DNA of 64,000 bases from Teredinibacter purpureus (GCF_014217335.1 NZ_CP060092.1:2559501-2623500), one strand, 5' to 3'. Shown: positions 18,347 to 28,860, counted from the stretch's first letter. Translations and numbers: made by a program. Notes: generated by a model not told the origin, from the sequence alone.

Positions 18347-18805
18347 TTATTCTGCATCGATAATGGCTTTTTGCCTTTCGAAACGCTCGTCGAGAATACG
18401 CTGTACATCTTTAGCATCTTCGAGTAATTTTTGGGCGCCGGTAGGAGTGTAAGGTGTCACCAATGTATCGTTAGACGGGGTGGCAGTAGGGGCGACCCCT
18501 TCCGGTACGTCCAACCCTTGTATTAGGTTAACGTTTGGGTCTACTTCTAGTTTTTTGACCTGCTGTGTTGTTTCCGGTGGTGGTTCAGAGGAATAATGAA
18601 CAACGCCCTTCTCATCGGTCCATTTGTATGCGGTGTCTTTAGTGCTAGGTAAGGCTGAGTCTGTATTCAGAATGGAGGGTATGGAGAGTGACGGCATTTC
18701 CGCGCTAAAGGGCGATTTTCCGGTCATTACATACATAATGTAATTGGATACTCCAAACATTAAGCCAACCATTACGAGTATTTTTGCTACAAGCTTGTAA
18801 ACCAT
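18347..18805 (-). CDS. DUF4124-domain membrane-anchored protein
   Basis: 152 residues on the minus strand. An N-terminal membrane anchor (LVAKILVMVGLMFGVSNYIMYV), then the DUF4124 signature YKWTDEKGVVHYSSEPP and a helical C-terminus (DVQRILDERFERQKAI). Members of this family are periplasmic and of unknown role. It is convergent with the protease gene and outside the signalling island. Confidence 0.8.
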   Translation of the reverse strand: MVYKLVAKILVMVGLMFGVSNYIMYVMTGKSPFSAEMPSLSIPSILNTDSALPSTKDTAYKWTDEKGVVHYSSEPPPETTQQVKKLEVDPNVNLIQGLDVPEGVAPTATPSNDTLVTPYTPTGAQKLLEDAKDVQRILDERFERQKAIIDAE

Positions 18806-18933
18806 TCCAACGCCTCTTAGATTATTGTTCTAGCCGCAGCGAGATTGTAGGCGAATATTGCACTGGGTGCGAGCTGGCGTATTCCTGCTAGAAACGCATT
18901 GCATATTCCGTCCTATTCGCCTATTTTCCTTCC

Positions 18934-19440
18934 ATGAATACATCAGCGACTCTACATAATCTGGCAACCCTTCTCGGTGAAACGTTAGCAAACAGGGGCT
19001 GGCAAGCAGCAACTGCAGAATCTTGCACTGGCGGTGGTGTTGCCCAAGCCATCACTGATGTTATGGGTAGTTCCGCATGGTTTCAATTGGGTTTGGTCAC
19101 CTACAGCGACCAAATGAAAACCGACCTTTTAGGGGTTTCCCCAGCATTACTTAAGCAGCATGGGGCTGTAAGCGAACCCGTGGTGCGCGCGATGGTACAA
19201 GGGGCATTGACGCATTCTAAGGCGGATATAGCAGTAGCGGTGAGTGGAATCGCGGGGCCAGGTGGCGCGGTGGAAGGTAAACCCGTAGGTATGGTGTGCT
19301 TCGCTTGGGGAGGTTCTCAAAACTGCGAATCGAGTACACTGTATCTAAAGGGTGATCGACGGAGTGTTAGAGAGCATTCTATTGGTTATGCGCTCGAGCG
19401 TTTAATCGCACTTGGGCAGAGCGAAGTACTGTATAAGTAA
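18934..19440 (+). CDS. pncC: CinA-family nicotinamide-nucleotide amidohydrolase (PncC)
   Basis: 168 residues covering the CinA C-terminal domain: TAESCTGGGVAQAITDVMGSS, AVSGIAGPGGAVEGKPVGMV. This domain deamidates nicotinamide mononucleotide in NAD recycling. The length matches the short PncC/YgaD form without the N-terminal MoaB-like domain. It stands directly upstream of recA, as in many gammaproteobacteria, with the SOS box in between. Confidence 0.92.
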   Translation: MNTSATLHNLATLLGETLANRGWQAATAESCTGGGVAQAITDVMGSSAWFQLGLVTYSDQMKTDLLGVSPALLKQHGAVSEPVVRAMVQGALTHSKADIAVAVSGIAGPGGAVEGKPVGMVCFAWGGSQNCESSTLYLKGDRRSVREHSIGYALERLIALGQSEVLYK

Positions 19441-19446
19441 CTATTA

Positions 19447-19462
19447 CTGTTTGCGTGTACAG
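19447..19462 (+). promoter_or_regulatory. LexA (SOS) box upstream of recA
   Basis: CTGTTTGCGTGTACAG matches CTGT-N8-ACAG, the gammaproteobacterial LexA operator. It lies 113 bases before the recA start and just after the pncC stop, so recA is probably SOS-induced. Confidence 0.88.
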
Positions 19463-19575
19463 TATTTTTGTCGTATGCTGCATTCGTACTTTGGCGAGGG
19501 GTGTGTCTCGCAGATTATCATTCTTCATGGCGGACGGGATGTCGGCTCTGAAAAGGCATATTTAAGGGGTTATTT

Positions 19576-20622
19576 ATGGACGCAAATAAAGAGAAAGCTT
19601 TACAGGCAGCGTTAACACAGATCGATCGCCAATTCGGCAAAGGCACAGTAATGCGCATGGGCGACAAAGAACTGGAAAAAATTCCTTCCATTTCAACGGG
19701 CTCATTAGGGCTCGATGTTGCACTGGGTATTGGCGGGCTACCAAAAGGCCGAATAGTAGAAATTTATGGCCCAGAATCATCGGGTAAAACAACGCTCACA
19801 TTACAAGTAATTGCTGAAGCTCAGAAAAAAGGTGGAACATGTGCGTTTATTGATGCTGAGCATGCGTTGGATCCTATTTATGCTGGCAAGCTGGGTGTTA
19901 ATGTCGACGATCTAATTGTTTCCCAACCAGATACTGGTGAGCAGGCATTGGAAGTGGCGGATATGTTAGTGCGTTCTGGTGCAGTCGATGTATTGGTTGT
20001 GGACTCTGTTGCAGCCCTTACCCCGAAAGCAGAAATAGAAGGCGATATGGGCGATCACCATGTTGGGTTGCAAGCCCGCTTAATGTCTCAAGCACTTCGA
20101 AAAATAACAGGCAATATCAAAAATGCAAATTGCTTGGCGATTTTTATTAACCAAATTCGCATGAAAATTGGCGTAATGTTTGGTAACCCAGAGACCACTA
20201 CGGGTGGTAACGCATTAAAATTTTACTCATCCGTACGTTTGGATATTCGCCGTATTGGATCTGTGAAAGATGGCGACGAAGTTACTGGGTCAGAAACGCG
20301 CGTTAAAGTGGTTAAAAATAAAGTAGCTCCACCTTTTAAGCAGGCAGAGTTTCAAATTCTTTACGGTCACGGCATTAACCGTTATGGCGAAGTAATTGAC
20401 TATGGTGTAAAGCTAGGTTTGGTCGATAAAGCCGGTGCTTGGTATAGCTATAATGGCGATAAAATAGGGCAGGGTAAAAGTAATGCAATGCAGTACTTAA
20501 AAGAACGCCCGGAAATTGCAGAGTTCTTAGAGGCAAAAATTAAGGAAGAATTACTTGGTGATTTGGAGCCTGTAAGCGAAACTACAGATGATATAAAAGG
20601 CGAAGATGTCGTCGAGTCTTAA
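19576..20622 (+). CDS. recA: Recombinase RecA
   Basis: 348 residues, normal length. P-loop GPESSGKT at 65-72, [28 protein letters not shown] (Walker B region) and the L2-region [22 protein letters not shown] are all typical. It catalyses DNA strand exchange and LexA cleavage. It is preceded by an SOS box and AAGGGG-type ribosome binding site and followed by a terminator before recX. Confidence 0.99.
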   Translation: MDANKEKALQAALTQIDRQFGKGTVMRMGDKELEKIPSISTGSLGLDVALGIGGLPKGRIVEIYGPESSGKTTLTLQVIAEAQKKGGTCAFIDAEHALDPIYAGKLGVNVDDLIVSQPDTGEQALEVADMLVRSGAVDVLVVDSVAALTPKAEIEGDMGDHHVGLQARLMSQALRKITGNIKNANCLAIFINQIRMKIGVMFGNPETTTGGNALKFYSSVRLDIRRIGSVKDGDEVTGSETRVKVVKNKVAPPFKQAEFQILYGHGINRYGEVIDYGVKLGLVDKAGAWYSYNGDKIGQGKSNAMQYLKERPEIAEFLEAKIKEELLGDLEPVSETTDDIKGEDVVES

Positions 20623-20649
20623 TTAGGGCTATTCTGTAAAAATAAAAAA

Positions 20650-20683
20650 GCTGCCAGCTGCATAGCTGGCAGCGTTAGTTTTT
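20650..20683 (+). terminator. Terminator between recA and recX
   Basis: Perfect 9-base stem GCTGCCAGC / GCTGGCAGC with a 6-base loop, then a T-rich run. Read-through would be needed for recX expression from the recA promoter, as known in other bacteria. Confidence 0.85.
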
Positions 20684-20728
20684 CGCCTTACAACTTTTTT
20701 ATTACCATTCTACGTTACAAGTTTTTTC

Positions 20729-21223
20729 ATGCCTGAATATCCTCCCAGTTTTGATGCCGTGTTCGAAGAAGCGGAAAAAAAAGCCTATCATGCGGCAGTT
20801 GTTTTACTGACGCGTCGCGAGCATTCGAAAAAAGAGATTTCCGTAAAACTGGCCTCCAAGTTGGCTTCTATAGCGTGTGATGCAGATAGCGTCATTGCTT
20901 CGGTAGTCAGCCGTTTAGCCGCGAATGGGTATTTATCTGATGAGCGTTTTGCCGAATCTTATTGTCGTGCCCGAATACAAAAGGGATTTGGGCGTGAGCG
21001 GCTGGAAATGGAGCTGTCTGAAAAAGGGGTGGGCTCTTCTCTTATCTCTCTTGTTGTCGAACAGTTCGATACGGATTACCCCGCTGTTTTAGCAAAGGTC
21101 TGGCATAAAAAATTTAAAAACTTTCCCGTAGATCACGCAGAGAAAATAAAACAGCAAAATTTCTTACGCTATCGTGGGTTTTCGTTTGATGAGATCGATG
21201 CGCTATTTCGTTCCATCTCGTAA
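20729..21223 (+). CDS. recX: RecA regulator RecX
   Basis: 164 residues with the RecX repeat pattern (AAVVLLTRREHSKKEISVKL; LAANGYLSDERFAESYCRAR; KGFGRERLEMELSEKGV; FLRYRGFSFDEIDALF). RecX binds RecA filaments and limits their activity. It directly follows recA after a terminator, the usual order. Confidence 0.93.
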   Translation: MPEYPPSFDAVFEEAEKKAYHAAVVLLTRREHSKKEISVKLASKLASIACDADSVIASVVSRLAANGYLSDERFAESYCRARIQKGFGRERLEMELSEKGVGSSLISLVVEQFDTDYPAVLAKVWHKKFKNFPVDHAEKIKQQNFLRYRGFSFDEIDALFRSIS

Positions 21224-21249
21224 CTCACAGGCAAGTGTTGTAAGGGTTT

Positions 21250-22287
21250 TTAGCTTTGGCGAAAGCAGTCTTCAAAAAAGGCTTGTGCGTATGTGTCGGC
21301 CCAGCTTGGCTTTTTTATACCTCGGATAAATGCACAGTGCGAGCCATGCGCTTGCAGAGATACGGATAAGTGTGCGGGACGCGCAATTTTGGATAAGTCG
21401 GCCGGCGGGATTACGGGGTCGTCCTGTGTCGCGATGATGCTGGTTTTACTGAGTGTGAATGCGAGTTTATGGCCTGTAATAGTATAGGACTGAAAGTAGT
21501 CCTCTACCGTTTGGTATTGAGTGTAACGTGGGATAAAGAACTCATTCATTTCTTTCAGGCGTGACATTGGTGTTAAAGCTTTTGCGTAATCATAGTCAGG
21601 GAAATACTCTAGCTTTTTAAATAAAGAGCGCTTCCATTTTTTTACAAAGTATTGTTCGTACCAGAATGGCCCACTTTCCAGCACTTTCATTGTTTCGGCG
21701 GGATCGAGCACAGGGCAAATCGCTAATATGGCGTCTAAAGGCTTCGCGAGAGATTGAGGCAGTAAGCCAACACGTAACGCAAAATTCCCACCTAACGAAA
21801 ACCCCATTAATCCTGTTTTACTATACTCATACGTTAATTGAAGCGTCTTGATCGCGCCTGCAACCTCCTCTACGAGAGATGAGTTGAATAGGCCGCGGTT
21901 TAAGTGATGGCTGTTACCGTGATCACGCAAATTTAATCGGCATACGTCGTGTCCGGCCGCTAGAAATTGCGCTGCTGCAGAAAGTATATAATTTGATCGG
22001 CTGGAGCCTTCCCACCCGTGGAGCAATATAATCAATGATTGAGCGTTAGAAGACGTTGTAGCGCGATTGAGTTCAGCACTAAGTCTTACCCCATTTCCAC
22101 AATCAAGTATGAGTTGCTCTGCATTCTGCTCTAGGGTTGGGTGTTGTAGGGTGAGATAATGCTTACGAATACGTGAACTTGATAATATCGCTTGGAGATG
22201 AGGGTTCTTTAGGTACCAAGGTGCGCAGAAATACGTAGGTTCGGCGCCGAACTGAGGGGCTTGATCTGATGAGTTACGAATATTCAC
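21250..22287 (-). CDS. YheT-family alpha/beta hydrolase
   Basis: 345 residues. The N-terminal WYLKNPHLQAIL and the following GHGWEGS-like nucleophile-preceding loop (IILLHGWEGSSRSNY), nucleophile elbow GFSLGGNFALR, Asp in TQDDPVIPP and the late His in LQAHGSHCAF fit the UPF0017/YheT branch of esterases. Substrate unknown. It is on the opposite strand and breaks the common recX-alaS adjacency. Confidence 0.9.
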   Translation of the reverse strand: MNIRNSSDQAPQFGAEPTYFCAPWYLKNPHLQAILSSSRIRKHYLTLQHPTLEQNAEQLILDCGNGVRLSAELNRATTSSNAQSLIILLHGWEGSSRSNYILSAAAQFLAAGHDVCRLNLRDHGNSHHLNRGLFNSSLVEEVAGAIKTLQLTYEYSKTGLMGFSLGGNFALRVGLLPQSLAKPLDAILAICPVLDPAETMKVLESGPFWYEQYFVKKWKRSLFKKLEYFPDYDYAKALTPMSRLKEMNEFFIPRYTQYQTVEDYFQSYTITGHKLAFTLSKTSIIATQDDPVIPPADLSKIARPAHLSVSLQAHGSHCAFIRGIKKPSWADTYAQAFFEDCFRQS

Positions 22288-22388
22288 AATAAGATGAGTC
22301 TACTTTTCTGTGAAGGCATGTGTTGTAATTTTATTTGGCACGAATTTAAACGCGTTAGCGATTTTTCGCAATTTGAGTATGTATATAA

Positions 22389-23255
22389 ATGGGTATCGAT
22401 CACAAAAACAAAAGTTGGAACGTAAGGCAGCTTGAATTCACCGCCAGCGTATGCGCGGCGATTCTGGTCATTATACCGGTTGTAGCGAGTGCATTCGAGG
22501 TGAGTGGCGATTGGTTGCCTGGCGCGCTGTTGCAGGGTAAAGCGACGCCGCACGCAAAAGTTGAAGTTTTAGGCAGGGTCGTTGAAGCCGATAGCGACGG
22601 AAATTTTGTGTTTGGGCTTGGGCGAGATACCCAAGGAGAAGTGATTATTCGATTGGAGGCGGCGGGCCAGTCTAAGCGCTTTGCGTACGCAGTAAAGCCA
22701 CGTGAATATAAACTCCAGAGGGTAAATGGCGTAGATAAAAAGTATGTTTCGCCACCGCAAGAAGTGAAGGCACGTATCAGTCGCGAGGCTGCACAAATTT
22801 GGGCTGCGCGACAAATAGTCTCTACAGAGCCTAATTATCGACAAGGTTTTATTTGGCCCGCAGAGGGGCCTATCACCGGTGTTTACGGCAGCCAACGCGT
22901 GTTCAACGGTGAACCCAAAAGGCCGCATTACGGTTTGGATATTGCGGGCCCTGTTGGCACGGAGATTATCGCGCCAGCGTCCGGCGTCGTTACCTTAGCG
23001 GAAAGCGACCTGTATTACTCGGGCGGCACACTTATTATCGACCATGGATATGGTATCTCATCGACATTTATTCACCTTAGTAAACTATTGGTTTCGAAGG
23101 GCCAAAAAGTTAAACAAGGCAGCCTTATTGCGTTGATGGGCGCTACTGGTCGTGTAACGGGGCCGCATCTTGACTGGCGTGTTAACTGGTTCAATCAAAG
23201 GCTCGACCCTGAATTACTGTTACCTGTAAAGCCCTCGGCACCGCATTCTCAATGA
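22389..23255 (+). CDS. M23-family (LytM-type) peptidase
   Basis: 288 residues. N-terminal hydrophobic signal (ASVCAAILVIIPVVASAF), a beta domain, then a C-terminal M23 domain with HYGLD (zinc His and Asp) and GPHLDWRV (second His pair element). Such enzymes cut peptidoglycan cross-links in the periplasm. The ATG at 22389 precedes a basic stretch that fits a signal N-region. Probably monocistronic. Confidence 0.9.
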   Translation: MGIDHKNKSWNVRQLEFTASVCAAILVIIPVVASAFEVSGDWLPGALLQGKATPHAKVEVLGRVVEADSDGNFVFGLGRDTQGEVIIRLEAAGQSKRFAYAVKPREYKLQRVNGVDKKYVSPPQEVKARISREAAQIWAARQIVSTEPNYRQGFIWPAEGPITGVYGSQRVFNGEPKRPHYGLDIAGPVGTEIIAPASGVVTLAESDLYYSGGTLIIDHGYGISSTFIHLSKLLVSKGQKVKQGSLIALMGATGRVTGPHLDWRVNWFNQRLDPELLLPVKPSAPHSQ

Positions 23256-23351
23256 GGCCCATAGCGGGCCGTCTGCAGACAAAAGAGACTTTGCGGTGTA
23301 ACATTCCACCCGATTTCCTATTAGATGAAAATAGTGTTTGTAAGGTAAATT

Positions 23352-23552
23352 ATGATCGATCAAAAATTGCTCAGCATTCTTGTGTGTCCCGTTACCAAGG
23401 CTCCTCTGGACTATGTAGAAGAAACGCAAGAATTAGTTTGTGTTGCCAGCGCTTTAGCTTATCCCATTCGCGATGGCATTCCTGTGATGCTAGAGAGCGA
23501 AGCTCGACAGTTGACCATCGAAGAAAAAGAAATGTACCAACAAAAACATTAG
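23352..23552 (+). CDS. Trm112/YcaR-family small protein
   Basis: 66 residues: [19 protein letters not shown], a degenerate CPxC region, [13 protein letters not shown]. These small proteins are often encoded in envelope or tRNA-modification contexts; their bacterial role is little known. Only one Cys of the usual metal-binding pairs is kept at the first site. It lies between the M23 and HIT genes. Confidence 0.88.
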   Translation: MIDQKLLSILVCPVTKAPLDYVEETQELVCVASALAYPIRDGIPVMLESEARQLTIEEKEMYQQKH

Positions 23553-23635
23553 ATGTGCCCTTCATTCAGAGACATCGTCTCGTAACAAAAAATGGATAGT
23601 AAGCGCGCTTAATCAAGTCTTCTAAGGAGCGGTGT

Positions 23636-23989
23636 ATGAGTGAAGAAACACTATTTACAAAAATTATAAACGGAGATATTCCTGCCGATGTACTGTTCGA
23701 AGATGAACAGTGTATTTGTATTAAGGACATTCATCCGCAAGCGCCTACCCATGTGTTGGTAATTCCACGTAAACCAATCCCTCGACTATCAGACGCTAGC
23801 GAAGCAGATAAAGCCCTCTTAGGGCATTTAATGTTACAGGTTGGTGAGATAGCCCGAAAGTTAGGGGTAGACGATGCTTTTCGGGTTGTGATTAACAACG
23901 GAGAATCGGCGGGCCAAACGGTCTTTCATCTGCACCTTCATATATTAGGGAATAAAACATTTGATGAGGGATCGTTAGGCATGCATTAG
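23636..23989 (+). CDS. hinT: HIT-family purine nucleoside phosphoramidase (HinT-like)
   Basis: 117 residues with the histidine triad QTVFHLHLHILG near the C-terminus and the typical start FTKIINGDIPADVLFEDE. It hydrolyses AMP-lysine and related phosphoramidates. It has an AAGGAG ribosome binding site before the ATG. It stands directly upstream of alaS. Confidence 0.93.
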   Translation: MSEETLFTKIINGDIPADVLFEDEQCICIKDIHPQAPTHVLVIPRKPIPRLSDASEADKALLGHLMLQVGEIARKLGVDDAFRVVINNGESAGQTVFHLHLHILGNKTFDEGSLGMH

Positions 23990-24076
23990 GTGTGCTGTAG
24001 GCATCTTTCAAATACATAATACCTGTGAACCACCTGTATCGATTTTATCGATAAGTTAACTGATTAAAGAGATTGT

Positions 24077-26671
24077 ATGAAAAGCTCAGAAATTCGAGAA
24101 GCGTTTTTAAATTACTTTGCCGAAAACGGCCATGAAATAGTGGGTAGTAGCTCATTGGTTCCTGGTAATGACCCAACGTTGTTGTTTACAAATGCAGGTA
24201 TGGTGCAGTTTAAAGATGTATTTCTAGGGGATGACAAGCGTAGTTATCGCCGAGCGACCAGTTCTCAACGTTGTGTTCGTGCTGGCGGAAAGCATAATGA
24301 TCTCGAAAATGTCGGTTACACCGCTCGTCACCATACGTTTTTTGAAATGCTGGGCAACTTTAGCTTTGGGGACTACTTTAAGCGTGATGCGATACGGTTT
24401 GGCTGGGAATTTTTAACTAAAACACTAGGTTTGTCGCCTGAACGTCTCTGGGTAACAGTACATACTAGTGATGATGAAGCGGCTGATATTTGGCTAAATG
24501 AAATGGGTGTGAGTGCTGAGCGCTTTTCTCGGCTAGATGAAGATAATTTTTGGCAGATGGGTGATACAGGGCCATGCGGGCCGAGTTCAGAGATATTTTA
24601 TGATCACGGTGCGCACGTACCGGGCGGCCCTCCCGGAAGCGAAAACGATGACCTTGATCGGTATATCGAAATTTGGAACCTTGTGTTTATGCAGTATGAG
24701 CGCCAAACGGATGGCACTCTTATTCCGTTACCTAAGCCTTCCGTTGATACGGGAATGGGGCTCGAGCGTATTGCAGCCGTTATGCAAGGCGTACATAGCA
24801 ATTATGAAATTGATCTGTTTCAAGCGCTATTGAAAGCCGCCGCTAGTGCAACGGGCTGTACCGATTTAGAGAACAAATCATTGCGTGTTATTGCAGACCA
24901 TATCCGGTCGTGCTCGTTTTTGGTGTGTGATGGTGTGCTTCCGTCAAACGAGGGGCGCGGTTATGTCTTGCGTCGAATCATACGAAGAGCCGTTCGACAT
25001 GGTCATCAGCTAGGTCAGAGTGAGGCTTTTTTCAGTACGCTAGTAGCCGCTCTCGTGGAGCAAATGGGCGAGGCGTATCCGGAACTTGTAGAACTGCAAT
25101 CACAAATAGAGCGTGTTTTGCGCGCAGAAGAAGAGCAGTTTGCAAAAACCCTTGATAAGGGAATAGGTGTGCTAGAAGAGCATCTAAAAACGTTGAAAAC
25201 ATCGGTCATTCCTGGTGAAACGGTATTTACGCTTTACGACACCTACGGCTTCCCCGTCGACCTTACCAACGATATCGCTCGGGAGCGCGATCTAACGTTA
25301 GATATGCCAGCCTACCAGGCATTAATGGAAGAGCAGAAGCAACGGGCGCGCGCCTCTGGCGCTTTTAAAGTCGATTACACGGAGAATTTGGCCGTGGATG
25401 GAGACACCGCATTTGTAGGCTATTCTAATTTAGAAAGCGTGGGCGACGTCACGGCGCTGTTAAAAGGCGAATTGTCTGTAACACAACTAAACGAGGGAGA
25501 TGAGGGCGTCATTGTTCTCGCTCAAACCGCGTTTTACGGCGAATCTGGCGGCCAAGTTGGCGACACAGGCTATATCTCAACTGTTGCGGGTAAGTTTGAA
25601 GTTAGAGATTGCCAAAAAAGTGGTAACAACCATTTACATATTGGCGTGATGCTAAGTGGCAGTATCGGTATGGGCAATACTGTAACGGCAACCGTGGATG
25701 AAAACGTGCGTGGGGCGACGGTCTTAAATCACTCTGCGACGCATTTGTTGCACGCGGCCCTCAGGCAGGTTCTTGGGAGTCACGTCGCCCAGAAAGGTTC
25801 GCTTGTAGACTCCCAGCGTTTACGTTTTGACTTTTCTCACTTCGAAGCGGTTAGTGCCGAAGAGCTTGCAGAAATTGAAACGATCGTAAATGCGCAAATA
25901 CGTGCAAATACACCGGTTACTACTGACCTGTGTGATATGGACGCCGCCCAAGAGAAGGGCGCAATGATGTTGTTTGGTGAGAAATACGGAGAGGAAGTGC
26001 GGGTGTTATCAATGGGGAATGGTTTCTCTGTTGAATTGTGTGGAGGAACTCATGCAAAACGAACGGGTGATATCGGCGTAATGCGTATAACGGCTGAGTC
26101 TGGTATTGCTGCTGGCGTTCGACGCATAGAAGCGGTTACAGGGGCTGAAGCATTGGCTGTTATCGATCTTCAGGCGAATGCACTGCACAACGCCGCTCGT
26201 AGTCTTAAGGCTTCCCCAGAAACATTATCGGAAAAGCTAGACCAGTTAGTTAGCCACAACAAGCAGTTAGAAAAAGATTTGGCTGCATTGAAAAGTCAAT
26301 TGGCTGCAGCTTCTGCTGATGATTGGTTAAGCGAAGCTGTTGAAATTAAAGGTATTAAAGTTTTAGCGAAAACCTTAGACGGTGTAGATGCAAAATCACT
26401 TCGCGATACGCTAGATCAACTAAAAAATAAATTGGGTACTGCAGCGGTTATTCTTGCGGCCGTTAACGAAGGGAAGATTTCTCTCGCGGCGGGTGTTAGC
26501 AAAGATGCTACATCTCGTATTAAGGCCGGTGATATTGTTAAGTATGTAGCGAGCCAGGTGGACGGAAAAGGGGGCGGTAGGCCAGACATGGCGCAAGGTG
26601 GCGGAACAAATGTTGATGCGCTCCCCACGGTAATGGCTGGTGTTGTGAGTTGGATAGAAAGTAGTCTTTAA
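24077..26671 (+). CDS. alaS: Alanyl-tRNA synthetase
   Basis: 864 residues, normal length. Class II catalytic core at the start ([38 protein letters not shown]), editing domain with [12 protein letters not shown] and the [13 protein letters not shown] zinc motif, and the C-terminal DHHA1-type region ending [15 protein letters not shown]. It charges tRNA-Ala. In the conserved recA-recX-alaS-csrA neighbourhood. Confidence 0.99.
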   Translation: MKSSEIREAFLNYFAENGHEIVGSSSLVPGNDPTLLFTNAGMVQFKDVFLGDDKRSYRRATSSQRCVRAGGKHNDLENVGYTARHHTFFEMLGNFSFGDYFKRDAIRFGWEFLTKTLGLSPERLWVTVHTSDDEAADIWLNEMGVSAERFSRLDEDNFWQMGDTGPCGPSSEIFYDHGAHVPGGPPGSENDDLDRYIEIWNLVFMQYERQTDGTLIPLPKPSVDTGMGLERIAAVMQGVHSNYEIDLFQALLKAAASATGCTDLENKSLRVIADHIRSCSFLVCDGVLPSNEGRGYVLRRIIRRAVRHGHQLGQSEAFFSTLVAALVEQMGEAYPELVELQSQIERVLRAEEEQFAKTLDKGIGVLEEHLKTLKTSVIPGETVFTLYDTYGFPVDLTNDIARERDLTLDMPAYQALMEEQKQRARASGAFKVDYTENLAVDGDTAFVGYSNLESVGDVTALLKGELSVTQLNEGDEGVIVLAQTAFYGESGGQVGDTGYISTVAGKFEVRDCQKSGNNHLHIGVMLSGSIGMGNTVTATVDENVRGATVLNHSATHLLHAALRQVLGSHVAQKGSLVDSQRLRFDFSHFEAVSAEELAEIETIVNAQIRANTPVTTDLCDMDAAQEKGAMMLFGEKYGEEVRVLSMGNGFSVELCGGTHAKRTGDIGVMRITAESGIAAGVRRIEAVTGAEALAVIDLQANALHNAARSLKASPETLSEKLDQLVSHNKQLEKDLAALKSQLAAASADDWLSEAVEIKGIKVLAKTLDGVDAKSLRDTLDQLKNKLGTAAVILAAVNEGKISLAAGVSKDATSRIKAGDIVKYVASQVDGKGGGRPDMAQGGGTNVDALPTVMAGVVSWIESSL

Positions 26672-26800
26672 ATTTAATGTGCGGCTCGATATTAATACGT
26701 TAAATTTAATTAATGTAACAAGTTAATGTTTAATTTTCGCTCTATCACTTTTTAGTGAAAGGGCTATTAATAATTTAAGTGTGTCGAGTGTGTTAACAGT

Positions 26801-28027
26801 ATGAGTGTATTCGTACAAAAATTTGGTGGTACCTCTGTTGGCACCACAGAAAAGATTAAGGCCGTTGCGGAAAAAATAATCAATTTTCGTCAGCAGGGTC
26901 ATGAAATTGTCGCAGTAGTTTCCGCAATGAGTGGAGAAACCAATAGACTCATCGCGTTGGCAAGCGAAATGCAAGGACAACCAGAGCCAAGGGAAATGGA
27001 CGTACTCGTCTCCACTGGCGAGCAAGTGACCATTGCGCTCTTGTGTATGGCATTGCGAGAAAAAGGCTACGACGCGCGGTCGTATACTGGCGGTCAAGTC
27101 CGTATTCTTACGGATAATGCGCACATGAAGGCGAGAATCCAAGACATAGACGTGGCCAATATGCGGGCGGATTTGGATGCAGGGCGTGTAGTTGTGGTTG
27201 CTGGCTTTCAAGGCGTGGATGAAAGGGGCAATATCACGACATTAGGCCGAGGAGGCTCTGATACAACAGGTGTTGCTTTGGCGGCTGCATTAGATGCGGA
27301 TGAATGCCAGATTTATACTGACGTTGACGGCGTTTATACCACGGACCCACGAGTGGTTGATGGCGCTAGACGGCTTGAGCGTATTACATTCGAGGAAATG
27401 CTAGAAATGGCCAGCCTTGGATCGAAGGTGTTGCAAATACGCGCTGTTGAGTTTGCCGGAAAATATAATGTACCGCTTAGGGTTTTGTCTGCCTTTGAAG
27501 ATGGGCCCGGTACTTTGATCACAACTGACGAGGAAGACGATTCTATGGAACAGCCCGTTGTCTCTGGTATCGCTTTTAACCGAGATGAAGCGAAAATATC
27601 CATACTAGGCGTACCCGATACGCCGGGCGTGGCCTCGAAGGTGTTGGCGCCAATTGGGGACGCTAATGTTGAGATTGACGTAATTGTTCAGAATATCTCC
27701 GCCGATAAAACGGCTGATTTAACGTTTACTGTCAATCGTACAGATATGCAGAAGGCTAAAGGGGTACTGGATACTGTTGCGAAAGAGCTTGGTGCTCGAG
27801 AGGTAGTTGCTGACGACAATATTGCAAAGATCTCAATTGTAGGTGTCGGAATGCGTTCTCATGCAGGAGTTGCTTCTAAAATGTTTAAAACATTGGCAGC
27901 AGAGAATATTAATATTCAAATGATCACAACATCGGAAATAAAAATTTCCGTCATTATTGCAGAGAAGTATCTTGAACTCGCTGTAAGGGCATTACATTCC
28001 GCTTTTGAGCTAAATGTAGAGGTTTAA
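26801..28027 (+). CDS. lysC: Aspartate kinase
   Basis: 408 residues. KFGGTSVGTTEKI at the N-terminus, kinase domain to about 250 (TLGRGGSDTTGVALAAAL), then two ACT domains that bind lysine/threonine. First step of the lysine, threonine and methionine pathway. It is a monofunctional Pseudomonas-type enzyme. The alaS-lysC-csrA order matches pseudomonads and relatives. Confidence 0.98.
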   Translation: MSVFVQKFGGTSVGTTEKIKAVAEKIINFRQQGHEIVAVVSAMSGETNRLIALASEMQGQPEPREMDVLVSTGEQVTIALLCMALREKGYDARSYTGGQVRILTDNAHMKARIQDIDVANMRADLDAGRVVVVAGFQGVDERGNITTLGRGGSDTTGVALAAALDADECQIYTDVDGVYTTDPRVVDGARRLERITFEEMLEMASLGSKVLQIRAVEFAGKYNVPLRVLSAFEDGPGTLITTDEEDDSMEQPVVSGIAFNRDEAKISILGVPDTPGVASKVLAPIGDANVEIDVIVQNISADKTADLTFTVNRTDMQKAKGVLDTVAKELGAREVVADDNIAKISIVGVGMRSHAGVASKMFKTLAAENINIQMITTSEIKISVIIAEKYLELAVRALHSAFELNVEV

Positions 28028-28066
28028 GGGAATAAAAAGAGAAATATTGAGTAATTCCTTGGAAAA

Positions 28067-28086
28067 AGATGACAGCGCTGTCATCT
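28067..28086. promoter_or_regulatory. 20-base perfect palindrome between lysC and csrA
   Basis: Half-site AGATGACAGC followed at once by its reverse complement, with no loop. No T-run follows, so it is a poor terminator; a dimeric-regulator operator ahead of csrA is possible. Confidence 0.5.
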
Positions 28087-28286
28087 AATGTGACAATTCG
28101 CCCATTGTGATTCTCAACTAAAAAAAGTTGGCTGGTTTATATCTATTGTCCATGCTAAAACTGTCTTATTAGGCTTTAGTAACTAAAATAAATTTAGGAC
28201 TGGTTAAGAAAACCAACAGCGGATGCCAACTGCACGACAATAATACCGCTGGCACGAGCAGGATGAATCGAAGGAGATTAGTAATA

Positions 28287-28481
28287 ATGTTAATTTTAAC
28301 CCGCCGTATTGGTGAAACCTTAATGGTTGGCGACGATGTAACCGTCACTGTTTTAGGGGTAAAGGGCAACCAGGTTCGTATCGGCGTAAACGCACCTAAA
28401 GAAATTGCCGTTCACCGAGAAGAGATCTATCAGCGTATACAGAAAGAAAAGCAAGAGCAGGCAGAACCCGGAAATAGTTAA
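28287..28481 (+). CDS. csrA: Carbon storage regulator CsrA
   Basis: 64 residues from the ATG at 28287 (AAGGAG 11 bases upstream), giving the invariant start [18 protein letters not shown]; an earlier in-frame ATG at 28263 would add eight residues not found in the family. RNA-binding residues of the family (LILTRR and [10 protein letters not shown]) are present. A dimeric post-transcriptional regulator that binds GGA loops. Confidence 0.98.
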   Translation: MLILTRRIGETLMVGDDVTVTVLGVKGNQVRIGVNAPKEIAVHREEIYQRIQKEKQEQAEPGNS

Positions 28482-28521
28482 TACGGGCACTCACGCCACT
28501 AAGCTAGCGTTCGTGCAACCT

Positions 28522-28566
28522 AATAAAAGCCAAAGTGAGTGATCCTTACTTTGGCTTTTATTTGAA
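28522..28566. terminator. Strong terminator after csrA
   Basis: Perfect 15-base stem (AATAAAAGCCAAAGT and its complement) with an 11-base loop, flanked by A and T runs, so it can work in both directions. Confidence 0.88.
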
Positions 28567-28683
28567 AAAAATGAAGACAAACCTTTGATTTTTCTGAGCA
28601 AATTGCTATTATCCCCGCCCACGAAAAGCTTAGTTATAAAAGTTTAGTTTTTAAGCATATTGTGGCTAAGCACCAAAAAATAC

Positions 28684-28773
28684 GGAGAGGTGGCCGAGTG
28701 GCCGAAGGCGCTCCCCTGCTAAGGGAGTATACCTTGATCGGTATCGAGGGTTCGAATCCCTCCCTCTCCGCCA
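28684..28773 (+). tRNA. tRNA-Ser (anticodon GCU)
   Basis: 90 bases including an encoded CCA. Acceptor GGAGAGG pairs with CCTCTCC; anticodon stem CTCCC/GGGAG with loop CTGCTAA gives GCU; long variable arm; T-loop GTTCGAATCC. Corresponds to serV in the E. coli csrA neighbourhood. Its 3' end probably served as an integration site for the element whose integrase relic lies at 29.6-30.5 kb. Confidence 0.97.
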
Positions 28774-28860
28774 TATAAACCCGTGTAATACGGGGCTTTC
28801 AGGGTAGAAAGCATTGAAACAGGACTATATTGGGACTGTTTCGGGACTACCCACAAAAAA

